A stretch of DNA of 64,000 nt from Candidatus Bathyarchaeia archaeon. Its GTDB lineage: Archaea; Thermoproteota; Bathyarchaeia; Bathyarchaeales; Bathycorpusculaceae. Of this stretch, positions 36,072-44,960 are shown in pieces (the stretch's first letter is position 1; every line of letters starts with the position of its first letter). The stretch spans positions 1,268,490 through 1,332,489 of the forward strand of contig JAVZEV010000001.1 of the NCBI GenBank assembly GCA_038873195.1, in the 5' to 3' direction. Under the pieces are notes generated by a model. It worked only from the letters and a program-made list of their open reading frames with translations, had not been told where the DNA came from and ran no database searches. The translations under genes and the position numbers were made by a program.

Positions 36072-36572
36072 GTGAAATTTGACACTGAAGATTTGGCTTT
36101 GAGTGCAGTTTTCGCTGCATTATATGCGGCGGGAGTTATCTTTCTGGCGCCTATAAGCTTTGGAGTCTATCAGGTTAGAATTGCCGATGCTTTGTTGCCG
36201 CTTTCGATGATTTTTGGCATGCCCGTTGCTGTCGGGTCAGGTCTTGGCTGCTTGGTCGCAAATGTTTACGGCGGCTTAGGCATTGTAGACATTATAGGCG
36301 GGACAATTGCAAACTTTGTGGCGTGCGCTTTAGCATGGTATGTTGGCAGAGGCGGGTTTGCTCGAAGGTTTCTAGGCGCTTTCGTTGAGACAGTGGTTAT
36401 AACAGCGATTGTTGGAGGTTATCTTGCGCTTCTGTTCGAAGTGCCAGTTGAGATTGGGTTGCTTGGCATTTTCATTGGTTCTTTGGTGGCGATAAACATT
36501 CTGGGCTTTGCGCTTCTAGAAGTTTTCTATCGAAGTGGTGTAGCAAAGAAATACGCTGAAAAGCATACATGA
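36072..36572 (+). CDS. queT: QueT-family transporter (ECF substrate-binding subunit)
   Basis: A 166-residue membrane protein with about five or six helices. It carries the family-like YQVRIADALLPLSMIFG segment, GLGCLVANVYGGLGIVDIIGGTIANFVACAL and a final GSLVAINILGFALLEVFY. QueT proteins take up queuosine or archaeosine precursors and work with an ECF energy module; one is encoded at 53875-56332. GTG start behind a perfect GGAGGTG. The structured leader suggests ligand control. Confidence 0.8.
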   Translation: MKFDTEDLALSAVFAALYAAGVIFLAPISFGVYQVRIADALLPLSMIFGMPVAVGSGLGCLVANVYGGLGIVDIIGGTIANFVACALAWYVGRGGFARRFLGAFVETVVITAIVGGYLALLFEVPVEIGLLGIFIGSLVAINILGFALLEVFYRSGVAKKYAEKHT

Positions 36573-36593
36573 TAAAGAGATGTGCAATGTGGT

Positions 36594-39275
36594 TTACATG
36601 AACCGTTCCAGTTTTGTTAACCCTATTATTTCATCAAAATCCAAACCTAACGCGTCTAGTACTTGGTCGAATGTTGAATGCAAGTAAGCTATGTATTTGT
36701 CCACGTCAATCTCATTGTTTGTGGCTAATTCAACAGGCTTCACATGAGGTTCCTTAGCAACTTTTACAAAGCTTATCAAGTCGCCTGCTCTCAACTCTAC
36801 TCCATTTTCTTTCAGTATTTTTGCGGCTTTGACGTGTTGTGGCGTCGTTTTTGTGTAGCGTTCCAGTTCTTCACCTAAGACCACATTGAATGCTAAATCG
36901 TTTAGGCTTTCCCACTCTCTCCGTTTTAGTCGCATGTAGCAGTCGCGGATTATTTGGCTTATGTCTTTTTTGGCATTTTCAAAATCTGCTGGCGTCTTGA
37001 CCATTGCTAAGCGTTCTTTCATTCGGTCAAAAGCTTTTTTGATGAATGGTGGAATATGCTTCTTTTTGCCTGTTAATCCTTTCACGTCGACGCTTCCGTC
37101 TTCGAAAACTCCGAGGTAATTCTTCTTGCGGGAGCTGAAAACGGAGTATCTGTAAACTTTGTCTACGTCTAAGCTCATTTTTAATTCGTGCTCTGTCCAA
37201 TGGGCGAGCTTTTCGATTTGTTCTTTTGAGGGGTTTTTTAGGAATATGCTGTCTGTGTCGCCGTAAAGAACTTGAATGCCAAGCTGCTCTGCTTTGTTTA
37301 GTATTTGTGTTAGCGAATGTCTTGCAATTGCTGCTGTTGCTTCGGCTACTGGTGGACAGTAGAGGTCGAAGGTTTCTGCTCCGAAGACTCCGTAGCTGGC
37401 GTTTAAGATTACTTTGAGTGCTCCTTGGATTAGGTTGTACCAGCTTCGAAGTTCGTTGGGTAATGTTTTGTCTTTTGTTTTCGGCTTGTACCATTGTACT
37501 CGCAAGTCTCTAAGCGAGCCGATTAGGAGGCTTTCTAATGCTCGTTTTTTGGTGCAGACCCAGTGTGGCGTGTCTGGGATTAGGTTGCTGCGGCATTCTG
37601 GGTGTTGGCAGAGTATGGATTGGTAGCCGAGGTTCCAAACTTTTATTATTGATGGGTATAGGCTTGGAAAGTCCATGACTGCAACGTTGAAGTGGACGCC
37701 GGGTGTTGGTTCGACAACTATTGCGCCTTTGTATTTTTTGCCTTTGATTATGGCTTTGGTTACTGTTTTGCCTTTTACGGCTAGAATGTCTTCTATGTTT
37801 GGGATGAGCATGTTTTTTCGGCGGTGTTCGTGGTGCATGAAGTTTCTTATCCAACGTGAAACGCCTTGGCGGCTTACGTCTTCCATTGGCATGCTGCTGA
37901 TTCTGGCTAAAACGAGAATTAGTTTCATGACTAGTTCGTCTTCGAAGCTTGTTAGTTTGAAGGTGATTTCTGCGTCTCTGAAGCAGTATTGGGCGAGTTC
38001 TGTGTAGGATAGTTCGCCTAAACTTTTTTCCAGTTTGATTTTTTCCATTCCGATTAGGGCTTTGCCTACGTCGTCCAGCGTTACGTCGCGGTATCGGTTG
38101 TTAAAGGCGTAAATTTGGATTGAACGGTTGAAGAAAAACTTGTACAGGTCAATGTGCACGCCATATTTTAATAGGCAAACGCGTCTGCCAACCTCTATTG
38201 GAATTTCATTTCTTTTGAAGCCGAAATTTAATGCTCTATGTGCTAAATATCGTAGGTCGAAGTCGTCGCCGTTGAATGTTAATGCGAAAGGATAATTCCA
38301 TAAAGCGTCAAACACAGCTCTGATTAGTTTTTCTTCTGAGTCAAAATATTCTAGGGTTACATCTGCTGGCAAGCGTTCGTTTCCTTCGCGGACTCCCTCG
38401 CGCTTTAGGAGTAAGACTTTCTTTTGGTCGTCTGAACCGTAAAGTGAAACACACACGATTGGGTAAGCTGCTTCTCTGGGGTCGGGCATTCTTGTTGGGA
38501 CAGGCGTGTAAACTTCGATGTCTAAGGCTACGCGGTGGAATTTTGGAGCTGAATACTCTAACAGCCTAGCCCATTGCTCAACATATTGTAGTTCCTCATC
38601 CGTGGCTTCTTTGAAAATTTCACGTATATTATGAACCATTCTTTCGGCTTCTTCTAGGCTCTTGGGAATTAACTCGCCATTCTTTACTTCATAAAGCATT
38701 CCAGGCTGAAGATTTCTATCGTAAATGTATGATTGGTAATACTTTATTTTTGATTCCCAAACCCTAATTTTCTCCGGCTCAATGGGAGTTTCTGAAACTT
38801 TTGGAAAATCTTCTGGAATTATGTCTCTTATGCATCCAGTTGGGCGTCCACCCACTGCAAGCGGGTCTTTTGCAACAATTTTTGTTACTTTTACATTTCG
38901 TTCGGATAGTGGGTCGAATTTTTCGACAATTTCGAAATGGTCGAAGCCTTCATGTTGTGTTAAGCGGGTGATTTTTTCCAGTTCGTATTGTGAAAGGTTG
39001 GTTAGACAATAGGGCTTATGTCCAGTGTTGTCGTACCAGAAGTAGATTTTGCCGGAGTTTGGTTCGTAAAGTTTGATTAGGGCTTTTCCGGTTTTTCCGT
39101 CGTAGGTGGCTGAAACAAAATAGGAAGGCGGCAGATTATCCGGCGCTAACGGTGGAAAAGCGTGTTCTTTCTTTTCTTTTGTTATGGTTTCTGTGAATGG
39201 TAAGGCTTCCGCTTCTTTTTCCTTTAAAGGTTTAGCTTCAACTTTAGAGAAGTCCTCTAAACGTCTCTGCGCCAT
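36594..39275 (-). CDS. polB: Family B DNA polymerase
   Basis: Replicative or repair polymerase with proofreading. Exonuclease motif I is LDIEVYTP (D252, E254), motif II lies in FNGDDFDLRYL and motif III in YCFRDAEITFKL. Polymerase motif A is MDFPSLYPSI, motif B is ILNASYGVFG and motif C is YGDTDSIF. All motifs are contiguous, with no intein. 893 residues, longer than Pfu-type enzymes mainly at the N-terminus. The N-terminus begins MAQRRLEDFS, a PIP-box-like pattern. It converges on queT with a 21-bp gap. Confidence 0.96.
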   Translation of the reverse strand: MAQRRLEDFSKVEAKPLKEKEAEALPFTETITKEKKEHAFPPLAPDNLPPSYFVSATYDGKTGKALIKLYEPNSGKIYFWYDNTGHKPYCLTNLSQYELEKITRLTQHEGFDHFEIVEKFDPLSERNVKVTKIVAKDPLAVGGRPTGCIRDIIPEDFPKVSETPIEPEKIRVWESKIKYYQSYIYDRNLQPGMLYEVKNGELIPKSLEEAERMVHNIREIFKEATDEELQYVEQWARLLEYSAPKFHRVALDIEVYTPVPTRMPDPREAAYPIVCVSLYGSDDQKKVLLLKREGVREGNERLPADVTLEYFDSEEKLIRAVFDALWNYPFALTFNGDDFDLRYLAHRALNFGFKRNEIPIEVGRRVCLLKYGVHIDLYKFFFNRSIQIYAFNNRYRDVTLDDVGKALIGMEKIKLEKSLGELSYTELAQYCFRDAEITFKLTSFEDELVMKLILVLARISSMPMEDVSRQGVSRWIRNFMHHEHRRKNMLIPNIEDILAVKGKTVTKAIIKGKKYKGAIVVEPTPGVHFNVAVMDFPSLYPSIIKVWNLGYQSILCQHPECRSNLIPDTPHWVCTKKRALESLLIGSLRDLRVQWYKPKTKDKTLPNELRSWYNLIQGALKVILNASYGVFGAETFDLYCPPVAEATAAIARHSLTQILNKAEQLGIQVLYGDTDSIFLKNPSKEQIEKLAHWTEHELKMSLDVDKVYRYSVFSSRKKNYLGVFEDGSVDVKGLTGKKKHIPPFIKKAFDRMKERLAMVKTPADFENAKKDISQIIRDCYMRLKRREWESLNDLAFNVVLGEELERYTKTTPQHVKAAKILKENGVELRAGDLISFVKVAKEPHVKPVELATNNEIDVDKYIAYLHSTFDQVLDALGLDFDEIIGLTKLERFM

Positions 39276-39503
39276 CTTGTCGTTGACCTACTTAACTTTA
39301 TGAGAAGTATTTACTAAAATCTCTTACTACCCACTTTGTTTTTGGATTTCTCTTAAGATAACACATCGGTTGCTATTAATACGGTGTTTGAAGACAATAG
39401 CAAAAAACTATGCCCAACAATTATCTACACTGAGTATGTATAGGAAAGTCTTTAATTCTCATTTACAACATGTTGCTGTTTTGACGATTGCCAAGTCTGT
39501 GGG

Positions 39504-40859
39504 TTGAAATGTTTGCTTAAGGAAGCTTGGACGCTTGCTATTGAAGCTTTAAGCTGGATGGAAATGCGAAGATTAAGTGAGCGGTTAGCTTTGGCGAAAA
39601 CCGTTCAGCAACTGGACATAAGAGATGCTGATGCGGTGCGATTGGCTCACTTGCTTGTGTGCGAAACAGTTAGGCGGCGAAACTTCATAGACGCGTTCAT
39701 AAACAAGACATTGGAACCAGAAACAATAGACGAGTTTGACCTTGGTGTTCAAGCTTTTTTGCGGCTCTATGTTTACCAAACGCGCATAGCCAAGAACTGG
39801 GCTAAAATCGACATTAAAGAAGCTGAGAATATAGCAAAGCTTGCGCGTTCTATTCTCGGCTGGAAAACTCTCAGAAAAGTTGAACATGTCCTTGGTGAGT
39901 TGTTAACGCAAAAGCCAAAGCTGATTTTTGAAGGCTTAAGCGACGAAGAAAGAATTGAGCTTTTAACGTTTCATCCAACATGGTTCGTGAAATACTGTTT
40001 AAAGACGTTCGGAAGGCAAGAAACCATAACTCTTTTAGAGGCAAATATGCAGTCGCCGCCGGCATACATAAGAGTGAACACGCTTAAGGCTGAAGAAAAC
40101 GAGATTTTAAAAAAACTTGTGGAAGAAGGCATTAAAATTGAGAAAGTTGAGCAGCTAAGACACGCATACAAGGTTCTTGGCACAAAGAAACCCTTAACCC
40201 AAACCACAAGTTTTCGCGAAGGCTTATTCTACATCCAAGACAAAGCAAGCTGCTTCGCAGCAGAAACAGCAAATCCCAAACCCGGAATGACTGTTTTAGA
40301 CGTTTGTGCTGCGCCTGGAGCTAAAACCACATATTTGGCTCAGCTCATGCAGAATCGAGGCGTCATGTTTTCTGTGGATTATTCGAAGTGCAGAATGAAC
40401 GTGTGGAAGAACGAAGTTGCACGCATGGGCGTTGTAAATGCAGTGCCAGTCATTGCTGATGCATGCAGCCAGCTGCCTTTCAATCTTGAAGCCGACATTG
40501 TAGTTTTAGACCCGCCTTGCACAAGCACAGGCGCATTTGGAAAATTGCCTTCTGCAAAATGGAGGCTTACAAGGCGTTCTATTGATAGAATGGCTGAGAT
40601 TCAATGGCGGATGATAAACAATTGCGCAGCGCATGTTAAATCCGGAGGCACTCTGATTTATTCCACGTGCAGCATAACATTAGAAGAAAACGAAATAATC
40701 ATTGAACGATTTCTAAAATGGCACCCAGAATTCGCTTTAGCTGAAACAACACCGAAAATAGGCTTACCAGCACTGAGAGGACTGGAAAAATGCCAAAGAC
40801 TATACCCACATATCCATCAATGCAATGGCTTCTTCATCGCCAAACTATCAAAAGAATAA
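39504..40859 (+). CDS. RNA m5C methyltransferase with NusB-like domain (NOP2/Sun/RsmB family)
   Basis: SAM-dependent cytosine-5 methyltransferase. An N-terminal all-helical NusB/RsmB-like domain (about 1-140) is followed by the catalytic domain: VLDVCAAPGAKTTYLA (SAM site), VVLDPPCTSTG (catalytic-release Cys) and IYSTCSIT (nucleophilic Cys). Length 451 is typical of the RsmB-type layout. The start is TTG at 39504, with another TTG nine bases later; the ribosome-binding site is weak. Likely targets are rRNA or tRNA cytosines. Confidence 0.9.
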   Translation: MKCLLKEAWTLAIEALSWMEMRRLSERLALAKTVQQLDIRDADAVRLAHLLVCETVRRRNFIDAFINKTLEPETIDEFDLGVQAFLRLYVYQTRIAKNWAKIDIKEAENIAKLARSILGWKTLRKVEHVLGELLTQKPKLIFEGLSDEERIELLTFHPTWFVKYCLKTFGRQETITLLEANMQSPPAYIRVNTLKAEENEILKKLVEEGIKIEKVEQLRHAYKVLGTKKPLTQTTSFREGLFYIQDKASCFAAETANPKPGMTVLDVCAAPGAKTTYLAQLMQNRGVMFSVDYSKCRMNVWKNEVARMGVVNAVPVIADACSQLPFNLEADIVVLDPPCTSTGAFGKLPSAKWRLTRRSIDRMAEIQWRMINNCAAHVKSGGTLIYSTCSITLEENEIIIERFLKWHPEFALAETTPKIGLPALRGLEKCQRLYPHIHQCNGFFIAKLSKE

Positions 40860-40890
40860 GACCCCAGTGAATCCCTCTTTCTCCAGAAAA

Positions 40891-40918
40891 TTGAACCTAT
40901 ATATAAGGGGGGGCTATA
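40891..40918. repeat. TATA/G-run element, copy B
   Basis: Core TTGAACCTATATATAAGG followed by five Gs and CTATA, almost identical to copy A (18610-18636). It lies between two convergent genes, the methyltransferase and the ureohydrolase, where no promoter is needed for either annotated gene. Read on the plus strand it is a strong TATA box that would produce a transcript antisense to the ureohydrolase 3' end. Confidence 0.7.
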
Positions 40919-40973
40919 CACACGCAAACACACAGTTTTTTAGCTTTTTCATTACTAGTACGACTTAACTCTT

Positions 40974-41879
40974 TTATCTCGCACCTTTCCTAGACTTTTC
41001 CAAAAAACAAAGAACTTCAAAAATCACTTTAGCCGCTTGAACAGCCGAAACCCCTTGGTCATAGTTTGGCGCAACTTCCAAAACATCAAAGCCCACAACC
41101 CGCTTATCGCATAAACCGCATAGAATATCCAGCAAAACGTGCGGTTCTAACCCTTCTGGTTCCGGATTCTGCACTGCAGGCGCGAATGCTGGGTCAAGCA
41201 CATCCATGTCCACAGACAAGTAAATGCTCTCGCATCCTGCAAGTTTCTCATGCAACTGCTTTATAACGCGCTGAACTCCATCCTTTCTAATCTGTTGCGC
41301 CGTGAAAAATTCTATTCCAACCTTCTTTGCGTAAGCTAACTCTTCCTTACAAACAGCTCTCGTGCCCACTTCAACAATTTTCGCAGGCTTGACTTCCTCA
41401 TTTATTCTACGCATAAAAGTCGTGTGAGAAAGCGTCAATCCCATAAACTCGCTACGCAAATCCAAGTGCGCATCAAAACTCACAATCGCCGTCTTAGACG
41501 CTCTTTTACCCAACCCCTTCGCAACGCCCAACGTAATAGTATGCTCTCCGCCAATGATTACTGGAATTTTTCCGGCTTCCAAAATATCAGCAACTACCAA
41601 CTTGATTCTTTCCAAAGTCTTTTCCGTGTCTGCAAGCACATGCAAATCACCCAAATCATGCAACTGTAAATCCTCAACATCCACACCCGTGCGAAAACTG
41701 TAAGTTTCTATATTAAGCGACGCTTGCCGAACCGCGTTTGGACCAAATCTTGCCCCAGTACGATACGTGCTTGTAACATCAAAGGGAACGCCAAAAATCA
41801 CATACTTCGCTTTTTCGAAAGGCTTCTGAAAACCGCTGAAAACGTTCGATTGAGAAACAAAAAGCTCATGGTGACTCAT
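40974..41879 (-). CDS. speB: Agmatinase-type ureohydrolase
   Basis: Mn-dependent hydrolase of the arginase/agmatinase family, removing urea from agmatine for polyamine synthesis. Metal motifs are GGEHT, SFDAHLDLR and SVDMDVLDPAFAPAVQNPEP. The last carries the SxDxDxxDP signature and an agmatinase-like N-terminus (RTGARFGPNAVRQAS). Length 301 is normal. Formimidoylglutamase (HutG) is the same superfamily, but distance from the hut genes and the presence of FtcD make that less likely. Confidence 0.88.
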   Translation of the reverse strand: MSHHELFVSQSNVFSGFQKPFEKAKYVIFGVPFDVTSTYRTGARFGPNAVRQASLNIETYSFRTGVDVEDLQLHDLGDLHVLADTEKTLERIKLVVADILEAGKIPVIIGGEHTITLGVAKGLGKRASKTAIVSFDAHLDLRSEFMGLTLSHTTFMRRINEEVKPAKIVEVGTRAVCKEELAYAKKVGIEFFTAQQIRKDGVQRVIKQLHEKLAGCESIYLSVDMDVLDPAFAPAVQNPEPEGLEPHVLLDILCGLCDKRVVGFDVLEVAPNYDQGVSAVQAAKVIFEVLCFLEKSRKGAR

Positions 41880-41982
41880 GCATTTTCCTCTTTTTCTCTT
41901 CTCTATTCTAATGCTGGTGTTCTAAACTTTTTCGTTAACTACTGGCTAAAGCTAATCCACTTCTTAAATGGCTTGCCAAGAA

Positions 41983-42003
41983 AACATTAAATTTATTAAT
42001 GTT
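41983..42003. promoter_or_regulatory. Perfect 8-bp inverted repeat over a TATA box
   Basis: AACATTAA-ATTTA-TTAATGTT, exact half-sites with a 5-bp spacer, about 36-56 bp upstream of the membrane-protein ATG at 42039. It overlaps the only TATA-like stretch there, so a repressor could block TBP binding. Confidence 0.45.
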
Positions 42004-42038
42004 AGTGTCAATGCATCTTTAAAAAGAGCGGTGATTGA

Positions 42039-42404
42039 ATGTCCATTAAATCAAAATTTACCATGGAAAACTTGGGAATGTACGCTGCATCCGTATTTTA
42101 CATAATTGCTGGAATAATACTCCTCGCCATATTACCATTCGCCAATTTTCCACTACACATCAGCATAATCGGCATGCTAAGCATAGTAACAGCGTATGGA
42201 TTAATTAGAAAACGGTTCTGGACAATATGGCTAGTCATTATACTTTTCTTCACAGCCACAACCTTCTCAGCCTACACAATATTCACGTCCATTTCCTCGC
42301 TAGGAAAGAACCTAATTTATGACATAAGTACAATTGCTTACTTAATCTTAACATGGATTTTCACAGTATACATAGCAACCAAAAGAAAAACCTTAGAAAG
42401 CTAA
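42039..42404 (+). CDS. Four-helix membrane protein
   Basis: A 121-residue hypothetical protein with four hydrophobic helices (about 13-34, 40-57, 63-83, 96-113) and short polar ends; the tail is KRKTLES. GGTGAT precedes the ATG. It stands alone between a ureohydrolase and moeA, overlapping the moeA stop region by 4 bp (convergent). An inverted repeat lies over its promoter. No function recognised. Confidence 0.7.
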   Translation: MSIKSKFTMENLGMYAASVFYIIAGIILLAILPFANFPLHISIIGMLSIVTAYGLIRKRFWTIWLVIILFFTATTFSAYTIFTSISSLGKNLIYDISTIAYLILTWIFTVYIATKRKTLES

Positions 42405-43654
42405 AACCACCTTTCTTCTAAGCTTCTAAAAAGACGAACCAAAACCTCCTCATCAGCATCAACGAACTGCTGGTTTTCAGCTATTTCCACAAAACCATCC
42501 GCCTTTGCAAGCGTAGTAATAGCTCCCGAAAGCCCCGATGGAACTGGCTCCGCAAGCAACCGCTTTGACTTGTCACGTTTCAACTTAACCATAACAAACG
42601 TTCGTCTACCCTTCGCTGGAAACATTCTCGTAGCCGCAAAAGCCTTAACAGTTGAAAGCCCTTTCGCTTTTCGTCCCGCCAATTGCTGAATAATTGGACG
42701 AACAAGCAAATGAAAAATTAACAACGCCGAAGTTGGATGCCCCGGCAACGAAAAAACCAGTTTCCCATCAACCAAAGCAACCGTTGTAGGTTTTCCCGGC
42801 TTAGTCGCGATTCCACAAACAATCACTCCTGGTTTTCCAAGCGAATTTAACGTTTGTGGCATAACATCTTTTGGACCAACTGAAACTCCACCTGAAGTTA
42901 CGACCATATCTGCAGATGCCAAAGCCTGTTTTAACGCTTTTTGTACTTCATCCTTATCGTCTGGAAAAACACCCAAATAAACTGGTTTTCCGCCACTTTC
43001 CAACACTGCAGTGCTCAAACTGTAAGCGTTTATGTCATAAATTTTACCAAAAGACAATACTCTTCCTGGCTCAGTAATTTCAGCGCCTGTTGAAAGAACC
43101 GCAACTCGTGGAATCTTGTAAACCCTAGCCTTAGTTTTTCCAATTGCCGCTAAGACACCTATTTCTCTTGACCCAAGCAACTGTCCATTCTTTAAGACAG
43201 TTTCCCCCTCCCTAATATCTGCACCAGCTTTCATTACATTTTCATCCTTCACAACAGCATTGTAAATCCAAACTTCACCATTCTTCCGCTCCGTGTGTTC
43301 AACCATCACAACAGCATCAGCCCCATTAGGCATAGGCGCTCCAGTTGCAATCTCAACAACTTCGCCCGAAACAACAGCTATTTTTGGCGGTTCTCCAACA
43401 TTGACCATGCCAAAAATTTTAAGCTTTACCGGTTTGTTTTCTTCTGCACCAAACGTGTCTTCAGCTTTCACCGCATAACCATCAACAGTTGACCTGTCAA
43501 AAGGCGGAATATCCAAATCAGCGATTACATTTTCTGCGAGAACACGATTATAAGCTTCTAACAATTGAATCTCTTCAACGCCCAGAGGCTTTGGTCTAAA
43601 ATATTCCAGTATAGTCTGTTTTGCTTCATCCAGCGTAAGGAGCTTTCTAAACAT
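42401..43654 (-). CDS. moeA: Molybdopterin molybdenumtransferase MoeA, paralogue 1
   Basis: Inserts molybdate or tungstate into adenylylated molybdopterin. MoeA motifs: PPFDRSTVDGYAVKAEDTFGA, TGAPMPNGADAVVMVEHT, VTSGGVSVGPKDVMPQ and FSLPGHPTSAL, plus the C-terminal barrel domain. ATG 43654 is preferred over the upstream GTG because GGGTGAGG ends six bases before it. It overlaps the second moeA by 8 bp, so both are made from one transcript. Length about 417. Confidence 0.93.
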   Translation of the reverse strand: MFRKLLTLDEAKQTILEYFRPKPLGVEEIQLLEAYNRVLAENVIADLDIPPFDRSTVDGYAVKAEDTFGAEENKPVKLKIFGMVNVGEPPKIAVVSGEVVEIATGAPMPNGADAVVMVEHTERKNGEVWIYNAVVKDENVMKAGADIREGETVLKNGQLLGSREIGVLAAIGKTKARVYKIPRVAVLSTGAEITEPGRVLSFGKIYDINAYSLSTAVLESGGKPVYLGVFPDDKDEVQKALKQALASADMVVTSGGVSVGPKDVMPQTLNSLGKPGVIVCGIATKPGKPTTVALVDGKLVFSLPGHPTSALLIFHLLVRPIIQQLAGRKAKGLSTVKAFAATRMFPAKGRRTFVMVKLKRDKSKRLLAEPVPSGLSGAITTLAKADGFVEIAENQQFVDADEEVLVRLFRSLEERWF

Positions 43655-44894
43655 CTGCCTCACCCATCTCTACATAACCGAACAAGTAAACCGTGACAGT
43701 TTCTCCTTCTGTAAGTCCTTCTCGGTTCTCTGGAACAATCACATAACCATTCGCTTTGGCCACAGTTGAAATCATCCCAGACCCTTTTGCACTCACAGGC
43801 TCGGCAAAAAACTCTCCATTTTTCTGAAAAACGCGAACACGGACAAAAGTTTTTCTTCCCAACGTCATAGCTACTTTTCTCGTCACCCTAGCAGTCACGA
43901 CTGGTCTGAGCTCCTGCCGCTTCATTCCAAGCATTCTACTGATTAACGGTCTAGCAAAAACTTCAAACCCAATCATCGCAGCAACAGGATTGCCCGACAA
44001 GATAATAATAGGTTTTCCAGACACAACAGCAAGAGCAGTTGGCATTGCAGGGCGCATGGCAACACCATGAACGATTACCCCAGGTTTCCCAAGCTTGTTT
44101 ACCGCTTCTGGAACAAGGTCTGAAAGACCAACACTAGTCCCGCCAGTAGTTATTATTACGTCAGCCGCAAATCCCGCCTTCAATTTCGAGACAATCTCAG
44201 CAACGTTATCCTTCGCTATTCCCAAATCAACAAGTTCCGCGCCTAATTCGCGGCACATGGCTGAAAGAACAAGCCTATTAACCTCAAAAACTTGTCCTTC
44301 TCCAAGCTCTTCGCCTACGCTAACTAACTCGTTTCCAGTGGCTAATAAGGCAACTTTAGGCAATTCAAAAACCTTAACTTTAGAAAATCCTAAAGCAGCA
44401 ATTAATCCTAAATGTTGAGGTTTTAATCGAGTCCCAGCTTTTACTGCTATTTCTCCTTTCGCAACATCTTCGCCCTTTCTAGAAACATTTTCTGCAGGCG
44501 TAACTGGCGTCCAAACTTCTATTTTATCACCGTCGATTCGTTTGGTGTTTTCCAACATGACGACTGCATCTGCACCCTTTGGAATGGGATTTCCAGTCCA
44601 TACTTGCTTAGCCTTTCCCTCATCCACTTCCCTTTCGTCCGTGACCCGAAAAACCTTAGGTTTAAACTGAGACGCTCCGAAAGTATCCTTAGCCTTAACC
44701 GCATAGCCATCAACCGTTGATCTGTCGAATCTTGGCAAGTCTTCCTCTGCCACGACATCTTCTGCTAAGACGCGATTCAAGGCTAAATCTAAAGAAATAA
44801 TAACCGTTTTTGGTTTCCTGATTTGAACTGTGTTAAAGAAAGTTTGTAATGCCTCATCCACTGATGTCAGCTTTTGGAATCCCTTCAGTCGCAC
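43647..44894 (-). CDS. moeA: Molybdopterin molybdenumtransferase MoeA, paralogue 2
   Basis: Second MoeA with the same domain order: LPRFDRSTVDGYAVKAKDTFGA, TGNPIPKGADAVVMLENT, ITTGGTSVGLSDLVPE and ILSGNPVAAMIG. It is clearly diverged from its neighbour (LSGNP in place of LPGHP). The GTG at 44894 (MRLKGFQKLTSVDEAL) fits the usual archaeal N-terminus; the longer frame to 44951 adds an unlikely Cys/Tyr-rich stretch. In archaea paired MoeA enzymes may discriminate tungsten from molybdenum. Confidence 0.92.
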   Translation of the reverse strand: MRLKGFQKLTSVDEALQTFFNTVQIRKPKTVIISLDLALNRVLAEDVVAEEDLPRFDRSTVDGYAVKAKDTFGASQFKPKVFRVTDEREVDEGKAKQVWTGNPIPKGADAVVMLENTKRIDGDKIEVWTPVTPAENVSRKGEDVAKGEIAVKAGTRLKPQHLGLIAALGFSKVKVFELPKVALLATGNELVSVGEELGEGQVFEVNRLVLSAMCRELGAELVDLGIAKDNVAEIVSKLKAGFAADVIITTGGTSVGLSDLVPEAVNKLGKPGVIVHGVAMRPAMPTALAVVSGKPIIILSGNPVAAMIGFEVFARPLISRMLGMKRQELRPVVTARVTRKVAMTLGRKTFVRVRVFQKNGEFFAEPVSAKGSGMISTVAKANGYVIVPENREGLTEGETVTVYLFGYVEMGEADV

Positions 44895-44960
44895 CAAAAC
44901 GCGTACCCCAAAACAGCATTGTAAACAATAATAAAAAATGTATCGCAACAAGAAAACGCT

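Noticed and set aside
36594-39275. Intein in PolB
   Set aside because: Polymerase motifs A, B and C are uninterrupted and spacing is normal.
40974-41879. Formimidoylglutamase (HutG) as part of the hut set
   Set aside because: It is 23 kb away, FtcD already covers the step, and the N-terminus is agmatinase-like.
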